From NCBI GenBank assembly GCA_947095945.1, contig CAMUQM010000101.1, positions 1 through 6,875 of the forward strand: a stretch of DNA of 6,875 bases, read 5' to 3'. The position numbers were made by a program, and so were the translations under genes. This DNA is from an uncultured Prevotella sp. Its GTDB lineage: Bacteria > Bacteroidota > Bacteroidia > Bacteroidales > Bacteroidaceae. A model generated the notes under the pieces. It was not told where the DNA came from. It did no database searches and was given only the letters and a program-made list of their open reading frames with translations. How positions within the stretch are numbered: the stretch's first letter is position 1; every line of letters starts with the position of its first letter. Positions 1-5,400 of the stretch are shown piece by piece.

Positions 1-10
1 GAATATTTTA

Positions 11-18
11 TATTTTTG
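11..18 (+). promoter_or_regulatory. Bacteroidota-type -7 promoter element for the peptidase gene
   Basis: The octamer TATTTTTG matches the Bacteroidota sigma-ABfr -7 consensus TAnnTTTG exactly. Transcription would be expected to start several bases downstream, near position 25, leaving an untranslated leader of only about 14 nt before the ATG at 39. The partner -33 element would lie upstream of the window and cannot be checked. The element overlaps a possible in-frame GTG at 18, which argues against that codon as the translation start. In so AT-rich a stretch a chance match is possible. Confidence 0.55.
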
Positions 19-38
19 TGCTGTTAAAACTTGAATTT

Positions 39-2228
39 ATGAAACGTATATTACTTCTGTGTGCAACAGTGCTTATGGCGCTTCAGTTAATGGCTGGAGA
101 GCCAATCTCTTTGAAAGACATAACTAATGGTGCTTTTGCAACTAAGCGTATCTCTGGTGTTAATCCTTTGGAAGGAACTTCTGAGTATGCACAAATCTCG
201 TCTGATGGTCGTCAGGTGGTAAAGTATTCTTTTAAGACAGGTAGCTCAACAGGGGTTATCTTTGATCTTGCTGATGCCAAAGGTGAACAGTTAAGTTCAT
301 TTGACGATTATCACATTTCGGCTGATGGGAGTCGACTGCTACTACAGACGAATACAAATCGCATCTATCGTCGTTCATTCACAGCTGACTTCTATCTCTA
401 TGATGTAAAGACAAAGCAGCTGAAGAAGCTGTCAAAAGATGGCGCAGAGCAGATTCCTACCTTCTCACCAGATGGTCGCCAAGTTGCTTATGTTCATCAG
501 AATAATATCTATATAACAGACGGAGAGAGCGTAAAGCAGGTTACTACAGATGGTGAATTCAATAAGGTAATCAATGGTTTGCCTGATTGGGTAAACGAAG
601 AGGAGTTCAGCTTTAATAATGCACTGGCTTGGAGTGCAGATAGTAAGACACTTAGTTGGATTAGATATGATGAGAGTGAGGTAAAGAGTTTCACCCTCCA
701 ATTCTACAAAGGCTCTCACCCTACATTTGAGATATTTGACATCTATCCCGGTGATTACAGCTATAAGTATCCAAAGGCAGGCGAGGCAAACTCGAAGGTG
801 AGTGCGTGGTCTTATAGTTTGACGGATGGTGCGGTGCGTAAGTATGATTTGCCATTGGCTGCAGATGGTTATATTCCACGTATCAAGTCAACCTTTGATG
901 CAAATAGAATTATTCTTTATACAATGAATCGTCATCAGGACGAGTTGAAGCTTTATGCTGCTAATCCGCTCACGGGTGCCTGTAAGTTGCTGATTAAGGA
1001 GAGTGTTCCTAAGTATGTGAAAGAGGAAGCAATGGAGGGTATTAGCATTATGAAGGATTATATCCTTGTTCCTTCTGATCGTGATGGGCACATGCACCTT
1101 TATTTATATAATAAGGATGGTAAACTTTTACGCCAGATTGATAAGGGAAACTATGATGTAACAGAGATTTATGGATATGATGCAAAGACCGGTAACACTT
1201 ACTTCCAAGCAGCAGCCCGTAAACCAATGCAGCGTGAGATATATGTTGCTGAAAAGTCGGGTAAGTTAACTTGTCTTTCTGCTCGTGCTGGTTGGAATGT
1301 TGCTTCATTCTCTGGTGACTATAAGTATTTCCTTAATACATGGAGTGATAGCAATCATCCATACGTTTTTGCTATCTATGATAATAAGGGTAAGGAGATA
1401 CGTGAGGTTCTCAATAATGATGAATTGCAAACAAAGTTAGCGAAATATGGTAACACAGGTGTTGAGTTCTTTACATTCACTACTTCTGAAGGAGTGAAAC
1501 TCAATGGCTGGATGGTGAAGCCAGCAGATTTTGATTCAACTAAGAAATATCCTGTTATTATGCATCAATATAGCGGTCCCGGCAGTCAGCAGGTTGTTGA
1601 TAACTGGAGCGTTGGCTCTATGGGTAGCGGTGCTATGTTTGATTACTACTTGACACAGAAGGGCTATATCGTTGTTACTGTTGATGGACGTGGAACAGGT
1701 GCACGTGGTGCTGAGTTTGAGAAATGCACTTATTTGAAACTTGGTGATTTGGAGTCTAAGGATCAAGTTGAAGCTGCATTGTGGTTAGGTAAGCAGAGTT
1801 ATGTTGATGCTTCACGTATTGGTATCTGGGGTTGGAGCTTCGGAGGCTTCAATACATTGATGAGCATGAGTGAAGGACGTAATGCGTTCAAAGCTGGTGT
1901 GGCAATTGCTCCACCAACGAACTGGCGTTATTATGACTCTGTTTATACAGAACGTTATATGCGTACACCACAGGAAAATACTGCAGGTTATGCTATTAAC
2001 CCAATCAATCGTGCAGAAAAACTTCATGGCAAGCTTTTAGTATGTCATGGTTTGGTAGATGATAATGTTCATCCACAGAATGCCTTTGAATATTCAGAGG
2101 CTTTAGTACAAGCTGATAAGGACTTTAAGGAGAACCTGTATACCAATCGTAATCATGGTATTTATGGCGGTAATACGCGTAATCACCTTTTGAGACAGGT
2201 TGCAGAATGGTTCTTTGAGAATCTGTAA
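39..2228 (+). CDS. Dipeptidyl peptidase IV, S9 family serine peptidase, exported
   Basis: A 729-residue serine exopeptidase that removes N-terminal dipeptides, typically Xaa-Pro, from oligopeptides. In asaccharolytic or weakly saccharolytic Bacteroidota this feeds peptide nutrition from the periplasm. Residues 1-19 form a signal peptide (MKR, then a hydrophobic core ending near LMA-G). A beta-propeller domain covers roughly residues 80-440 and carries the motif DWVNEEEF at 183-190, whose Glu pair binds the substrate N-terminus in this family. The alpha/beta-hydrolase domain fills the C-terminal ~220 residues: oxyanion-side Tyr511 in HQYSGPGSQ, nucleophile Ser600 in GWSFGG, Asp674 in HGLVDDNVH, and His706 in NRNHGIYGG. 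Spacings of 74 and 32 residues fit DPP IV. The length is close to the Porphyromonas gingivalis enzyme. I chose ATG 39 over the in-frame GTG 18 because a clean signal peptide starts there and the GTG overlaps the promoter. Oddities: Phe601 replaces the usual Tyr after the catalytic Ser, and Asn186 replaces the usual Tyr of DWVYEEE. It is monocistronic and convergent with the next gene. Confidence 0.95.
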   Translation: MKRILLLCATVLMALQLMAGEPISLKDITNGAFATKRISGVNPLEGTSEYAQISSDGRQVVKYSFKTGSSTGVIFDLADAKGEQLSSFDDYHISADGSRLLLQTNTNRIYRRSFTADFYLYDVKTKQLKKLSKDGAEQIPTFSPDGRQVAYVHQNNIYITDGESVKQVTTDGEFNKVINGLPDWVNEEEFSFNNALAWSADSKTLSWIRYDESEVKSFTLQFYKGSHPTFEIFDIYPGDYSYKYPKAGEANSKVSAWSYSLTDGAVRKYDLPLAADGYIPRIKSTFDANRIILYTMNRHQDELKLYAANPLTGACKLLIKESVPKYVKEEAMEGISIMKDYILVPSDRDGHMHLYLYNKDGKLLRQIDKGNYDVTEIYGYDAKTGNTYFQAAARKPMQREIYVAEKSGKLTCLSARAGWNVASFSGDYKYFLNTWSDSNHPYVFAIYDNKGKEIREVLNNDELQTKLAKYGNTGVEFFTFTTSEGVKLNGWMVKPADFDSTKKYPVIMHQYSGPGSQQVVDNWSVGSMGSGAMFDYYLTQKGYIVVTVDGRGTGARGAEFEKCTYLKLGDLESKDQVEAALWLGKQSYVDASRIGIWGWSFGGFNTLMSMSEGRNAFKAGVAIAPPTNWRYYDSVYTERYMRTPQENTAGYAINPINRAEKLHGKLLVCHGLVDDNVHPQNAFEYSEALVQADKDFKENLYTNRNHGIYGGNTRNHLLRQVAEWFFENL

Positions 2229-2246
2229 TAGGTTTTGATAAATAAA

Positions 2247-2283
2247 AAAGGATATTCGTATCGAGAATACTGGAAATTCCTTT
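2247..2283 (+). terminator. Weak hairpin just after the peptidase stop codon
   Basis: Two nested inverted repeats lie 18 nt after the stop codon: outer arms AAAGGA (2247-2252) and TCCTTT (2278-2283), and inner arms TATTC (2253-2257) and GAATA (2265-2269). The right side carries an 8-nt bulge, and only a short T stretch follows (TTTGATTATTT). It could be a weak intrinsic terminator or an RNA 3'-end stabilising stem. The better terminator lies further down at 2376-2421. Confidence 0.35.
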
Positions 2284-2375
2284 GATTATTTAACAATTAC
2301 AAGAGAGTGTGCCAAGATATAAATTAAATACTTAACAATTTCCAAACTATAAGTAGGGTTCTCCTAAAAGCAAAG

Positions 2376-2421
2376 AAAAGACCATTTCAAGACTCGTTTT
2401 CGAGTAAAGAAATGGTCTTTT
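2376..2421. terminator. Strong, probably bidirectional intrinsic terminator
   Basis: A 12-bp perfect stem pairs AAAGACCATTTC (2377-2388) with GAAATGGTCTTT (2409-2420), and one more A-T pair (2376/2421) extends it. An inner stem ACTCG (2392-2396)/CGAGT (2401-2405) closes on a TTTT loop. The plus-strand side runs into CTTTTTATATT, and the minus-strand side into CTTTTCTTTGCTTTT, so both readings have a T-rich tail. It sits between the convergent peptidase (stop at 2228) and MORN-variant gene (stop at 2789) and can stop read-through from either side. Confidence 0.75.
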
Positions 2422-2429
2422 TATATTGG

Positions 2430-2788
2430 ATTTTTTCAAACTGTAAGATTATCAAAATAATATTTGCTTTTTAACACTCTTCTTCTTTTAGTGCCTTTAT
2501 ATAAGAGAAACAATGTTCTATACTGATTGCACAACATGCACTTCCACTCAGTGAATACTGTTAACTTTATGATATCGCTGTCTCGAACAAAATAGAAATC
2601 AAGAATATAGACCTAAAACAAGTATACGGATATGACAAGACACAGATGTATGGGTTATATTGTATACGATAGGTCAAGCTATCAGCTTTGGTACTTAAAG
2701 CTCTACATCAAATCTTAAAAGGTTGACTTTTCGGTGACCTCCAATCAGGTATACCATTTAAATTCTATTCTTCGTAAGCTACAAAACT
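2430..2788. other. Gene-poor convergent intergenic region with possible coding relics
   Basis: About 360 nt without a convincing gene. Short elements seen are a small inverted repeat GATAG/CTATC (2668-2672 and 2679-2683), a weak AAAAG/CTTTT stem (2717-2730), and three copies of GTATAC (near 2622, 2662 and 2749). On the minus strand an ATG at 2757 opens a 20-codon reading (2757-2695; MVYLIGGHRK...FDVEL) that reads on through stops as protein-like sequence. On the plus strand, 2571-2672 is open without an ATG and contains NIDLKQVYGYD, which resembles part of the upstream peptidase. None of these has a start, ribosome site and length good enough to call a gene. Decayed coding DNA or a dispersed intergenic element are both possible. 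Confidence 0.4.
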
Positions 2789-3991
2789 TTAATACGGCCA
2801 CCTCTTAACAACCTCTCCTTTCTCGAATATAGCCCATGCACGTATCTTTCCATTCATATTATACCAATACGCAGTATCACAAGCATCATCATTCTTGTAC
2901 TTCACTTTAAACCGAAGCACACCATGCGGACGATACTTTATTGAATCTTGATAATAGCAATCATAACGTCTTGTACTGTCATTAAGAATGGTTACTTTTT
3001 CTTGTATCTGTCCGTTTGGATAATAAACATTTGCAGGCTCCCACGAATTACCATCCTTATGAATAACCGTTTTATATGCAAGAGGGTATCCAGCTCTCGC
3101 ATAGCGGATAATGAGGTTACCCAGTTTTACACCATCCTTTACTTTGCAAGTATATAATTCTGGCAAGACCTCTTCCTCATCATCTTCATTTTCTCTTGGA
3201 TAAAGGGTTTCGTGATCTTCATACTCATAGTTTTTCAAATAGACAACAGGAGTATTACTAAGTGTACCAGTGAAAGGCTTTCCAGAACCAACTCTGAAGA
3301 TATAGAATCCATCTGTATATAGTTGATACTTTTTTGAAGATACCAACTTAAAATTATTCTTATCATAAGATCGGATATCATCAAGAGAACCATCTGGCTT
3401 GTAGAACTTCCACTCTCCTTCTCGTGAAACTAAATCATCAATAGAGATATACCCTTCTGACTTTAAAGTACCATCACCATAATAATATTTGGCATAGATT
3501 AAACTATTCCAGTCATCACCAACAGGATATTTAGCTTCTTTCCAAATTGTTCCATCACGCCTATACGATTTAACCCAACCGACCCAAAATCCACTATTAC
3601 TCTTAGTCTTTCCCTCTTGCATCACCTTACCATCTTCATAATAGACAGTGTTCTTCTTTGGAAGAGAAAATATAAAATCAGATATAGCGGAATAACAATA
3701 TGCTAACAGCAAAGACAGCAATAGAGCTATAATAGAAGGCAGTATAGTACGAAGATAGATACGTGAGAATATTATACTGATAATAAAATACACCACAGAA
3801 ACTATAATACATTCAATAAATATACCCAAAGCTTCCATCCCTCGACCAGCAGCATCGGTACTGCCAGATGATCTTGGCATCGAAAACAAGATTATAAAGA
3901 TAAGTGGATAAACTAAAGCCATTATAATCGTATAAATGACTAATCGGATATCTTTATTTTTAATCATACACGCTTTTTTTATATTAAACAT
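2789..3991 (-). CDS. Membrane-anchored MORN-variant (YwqK-like) repeat protein
   Basis: A 400-residue protein of unknown function. The N-terminal third is membrane-embedded, with hydrophobic helices at about 17-38, 54-77 and 82-106. The remainder is a soluble Tyr/Lys/Gly-rich domain of degenerate repeats of the form YY.dG.l..E: YYEDGKVMQEGK (117-128), SYRRDGTIWKEAKY (142-155), YYGDGTLKSEGY (170-181), FYKPDGSLDDIRSY (196-209), VYYPNGQIQEKVTI (322-335) and a last one near 375-389. These match the MORN-2 variant repeat found in proteins often annotated as YwqK-family antitoxins, a label that rarely reflects a tested function. An acidic run (ENEDDEEE, 267-274) interrupts the repeats. The start is uncertain. 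ATG 3991 has GAGAG directly abutting it, while ATG 3967 (392 residues, MIKNKDIRL) follows an A-rich stretch more usual for Bacteroidota initiation. Three TM segments would leave the repeat domain on the opposite side of the membrane from the N-terminus. A promoter at 4097-4128 fits transcription as a single gene. Confidence 0.8.
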   Translation of the reverse strand: MFNIKKACMIKNKDIRLVIYTIIMALVYPLIFIILFSMPRSSGSTDAAGRGMEALGIFIECIIVSVVYFIISIIFSRIYLRTILPSIIALLLSLLLAYCYSAISDFIFSLPKKNTVYYEDGKVMQEGKTKSNSGFWVGWVKSYRRDGTIWKEAKYPVGDDWNSLIYAKYYYGDGTLKSEGYISIDDLVSREGEWKFYKPDGSLDDIRSYDKNNFKLVSSKKYQLYTDGFYIFRVGSGKPFTGTLSNTPVVYLKNYEYEDHETLYPRENEDDEEEVLPELYTCKVKDGVKLGNLIIRYARAGYPLAYKTVIHKDGNSWEPANVYYPNGQIQEKVTILNDSTRRYDCYYQDSIKYRPHGVLRFKVKYKNDDACDTAYWYNMNGKIRAWAIFEKGEVVKRWPY

Positions 3992-4047
3992 CTCTCTGTA
4001 ATAGAGTCAATGATTATAGGTTATTAATATAGTAAAGTCTAACGTTC

Positions 4048-4572
4048 TTAGTGAGTTCTCAGAAAGAAGTTTCTATGATAGATTAGAAATACCACACAAA
4101 GATAATAGTTTATATTGACATATACAAAGAGAAAAAGATGAAATAACAATTGATCGTACTGACCACTTACAGCAAACTCCCAACACCAAAATACAAAGTA
4201 GCTGGAGGACATTGAAGCAATGAAAGCCAAGAAAAACCTTATTCGTATAATCATGATGGCAAATGGCTTGAACCACCAAGCGAATATAAATAAAAGCAAT
4301 GGGTAATGATATAAACCAAGCAGCAACTAAAAATCAAAATAGCCAACTAAAGCTTTCACCTCTTTCCTTTGAATCACAAGAAGCAGATATCATTAAAAAC
4401 AAAAAGACCGTAACCAAAGCAAAGGATAACACACGAAAGACTATCCCCAAAAAGAATACCAGTCCTTCTTATAAAGTGTATCAACTCGATTCTCTTCCCC
4501 ACTCTTCTCACTCTTATGCCAATAACTCACCAACAACGAAACACCAAGATAAGACAAACAAATGCTTTTAAC
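4048..4572 (-). pseudogene. Decayed multi-pass membrane protein gene (frameshifts plus nonsense codon)
   Basis: The minus strand reads as one hydrophobic protein of about 170 residues only if three frames are joined. Segment 1 (4572 down to about 4471) gives VKSICLSYLGVSLLVSYW, then a charged stretch ending NRVDTLYK, with its stop TAG at 4443-4441. Segment 2, from about 4468, gives EGLVFFLGIVFRVLSFALV... in another frame. Segment 3, open from 4389, gives LLLVIQRKEVKALVGYFDF, an in-frame TAG at 4329-4327, then LLLGLYHYPLLLFIFAWWF and on to a stop at 4048-4050. Each segment alternates plausible TM helices with charged turns. No ATG opens segment 1 and stops lie just before it, so the 5' end is lost or a rare start is used. 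The family is not recognised. The rival reading is a plus-strand 90-codon ORF (4299-4571), Asn/Lys/Ser/Thr-rich and domainless, as expected for the antisense of a membrane gene. T-rich DNA yields hydrophobic readings by chance, so certainty is moderate. Confidence 0.45.
4097..4128 (-). promoter_or_regulatory. Complete Bacteroidota promoter for the MORN-variant gene
   Basis: Read on the minus strand, TTTG (4128-4125) is followed after exactly 20 nt by TATCTTTG (4104-4097). Both boxes and the spacing match the Bacteroidota sigma-ABfr consensus TTTG-N19-21-TAnnTTTG. Transcription would start near 4090, leaving a leader of about 100 nt before ATG 3991 or 125 nt before ATG 3967. It lies inside the 3' end of the decayed membrane-protein reading, so the MORN-variant gene would not depend on transcription of that relic. 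Confidence 0.6.
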
Positions 4573-4592
4573 TTATTAAAAATACAGTAGCT

Positions 4593-5129
4593 ATGACACA
4601 ATTCAAAGAATTACCACAGGTTGATTTTTCAGTAGCAGCACAGAACGCATTTAAGAAAATCTTCCAGTTCAATGGACGTATTCGTCGCTCTGAATATTGG
4701 TGGGACGTTCTTACACTTTTCCTCGCTTCCTTTGTGGTATCTTTAATTCCATTTGTCGGAATACTAACAGCACTCGCTTTAGGACTTACAGGTGTATCTA
4801 TGCAGTTCCGTCGTTTACATGACACTGAAAGAAGTGGCTGGTGGTGGAGTGCTCAGGCATGTGTAGGTTTAACCTCTATTGTACTTTTCATTATCTCAGT
4901 TGACTTCAACGCATACTTGGAAGCCTTAAGATCACAAGATGTTCAAGGGACTATAAACGTCCTTGTCAGTGCGATAACAAGCACAACAGGTATTTTAGCT
5001 ATACTTTTCTATTTGGTGAACATTGCTTTAGGTATTACAATCCTTGTTTTCCTTCTACAGGATAGTCAGCCTATAGCAAACAAGTATGGTGAATCACCAA
5101 AATATATTTTTAATAACACTGAACTATAG
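4593..5129 (+). CDS. DUF805 family inner-membrane protein
   Basis: A 178-residue multi-pass membrane protein of the DUF805 family (relatives of E. coli YhaH/YhaI), whose biochemical role is unknown. Three family signatures are visible: FNGRIRRSEYWW (26-37) before the first helix, RRLHDTERSGWWW (73-85) between helices, and LQDSQPIANKYGESPKY (155-171) after the last. Hydrophobic segments lie at about 38-67 (probably a helical pair), 86-102 and 131-155. Residues 103-130 form a polar stretch between the last two helices (DFNAYLEALRSQDVQGT), making the protein somewhat longer than many family members. The ATG at 4593 follows an A-rich leader (TTAAAAATACAGTAGCT) without a Shine-Dalgarno site. No good TAnnTTTG promoter was seen in the preceding 100 nt. 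A strong terminator at 5209 closes the transcript. It is divergent from the decayed membrane-protein gene. Confidence 0.9.
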   Translation: MTQFKELPQVDFSVAAQNAFKKIFQFNGRIRRSEYWWDVLTLFLASFVVSLIPFVGILTALALGLTGVSMQFRRLHDTERSGWWWSAQACVGLTSIVLFIISVDFNAYLEALRSQDVQGTINVLVSAITSTTGILAILFYLVNIALGITILVFLLQDSQPIANKYGESPKYIFNNTEL

Positions 5130-5174
5130 ACAAAATAGCAAGCTGACAATCAGACCTGCCGACAGATAAAACTT

Positions 5175-5193
5175 ATAAGCTTGGCAAGCTTAT
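5175..5193. repeat. Perfect 19-nt inverted repeat, possible operator or hairpin
   Basis: The arms ATAAGCTTG (5175-5183) and CAAGCTTAT (5185-5193) are exact inverted repeats around a single central G. As RNA it would fold as a 6-bp stem with a 7-nt loop. As DNA it is a symmetric site of a size a dimeric regulator could bind. It lies 46 nt after the DUF805 stop and upstream of that gene's terminator, so it is in the 3' untranslated region rather than at a promoter. Its role is unknown. Confidence 0.5.
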
Positions 5194-5208
5194 CCTTGAC
5201 CACAAAGG

Positions 5209-5270
5209 AGAAGTTGCAATAATAGATGGATGCACAATCCACGTGTCTATCTTTTATTGCAACTTCTTTT
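5209..5270 (+). terminator. Strong intrinsic terminator after the DUF805 gene
   Basis: A 14-bp perfect stem pairs AGAAGTTGCAATAA (5209-5222) with TTATTGCAACTTCT (5254-5267). It continues inward through TAGA/TCTA (5223-5226, 5246-5249) and TGGA/TCCA (5227-5230, 5238-5241). The right arm runs into TTTCTTTTT. No T-run follows on the minus-strand side, so it works in the plus direction. It separates the DUF805 transcript from the receptor promoter about 60 nt further on. Confidence 0.88.
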
Positions 5271-5325
5271 CTTTTTCAACATAATTCTATCACCTTAAAG
5301 AAATGTGATTTACCCACTGTTAGGT

Positions 5326-5357
5326 ATTGTAGCATTCACTTTTTATCTATACTTTTG
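5326..5357 (+). promoter_or_regulatory. Bacteroidota promoter for the TonB-dependent receptor
   Basis: ATTG (5326-5329, three of four bases of TTTG) is followed after 20 nt by TACTTTTG (5350-5357), an exact TAnnTTTG -7 element. Transcription would start near 5364, giving a leader of about 37 nt before the ATG at 5401. No classical Fur-box inverted repeat was recognised in the 120 nt before the gene, so any iron control is not visible here. Confidence 0.65.
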
Positions 5358-5400
5358 CACCATATATATAACATTCTTCAGGTTTCATACATTTATTAAT

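Noticed and set aside
465..719. Minus-strand ORFs inside the peptidase gene (also 888-1308, 1536-1766 and 1812-2027)
   Set aside because: All lie within a well-supported conserved peptidase reading frame and have no recognisable domains, so they are antisense shadows.
2717..2730. AAAAG/CTTTT hairpin as the terminator of the MORN-variant gene
   Set aside because: It is only a five-pair AT-rich stem with no T-run beyond it; the stem at 2376-2421 is far stronger.
2948..3157. Plus-strand 69-residue ORF inside the MORN-variant gene
   Set aside because: It is antisense to a longer repeat-bearing protein and has no features of its own.
4073..4279. Second minus-strand frame (68 residues) in the decayed region as an independent gene
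   Set aside because: It has no proper start and overlaps the better-looking frame ending at 4048; it reads as part of segment 2's frame after its stop rather than a separate gene.
4299..4571. Plus-strand 90-residue ORF ending 21 nt before the DUF805 gene
   Set aside because: It is Asn/Lys/Ser/Thr/His-rich with no domain, signal or TM segment, as expected from the antisense of a hydrophobic gene, and no promoter was seen. The opposite strand gives a more protein-like, though broken, reading. It is not excluded outright.
4568..4825. Minus-strand 85-residue ORF overlapping the DUF805 gene
   Set aside because: It is antisense to conserved DUF805 motifs, which fix the plus frame as coding.
5281..5400. 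Fur box or riboswitch upstream of the receptor
   Set aside because: No GATAAT-type inverted repeat was recognised, and the predicted leader of about 37 nt is too short for a riboswitch.
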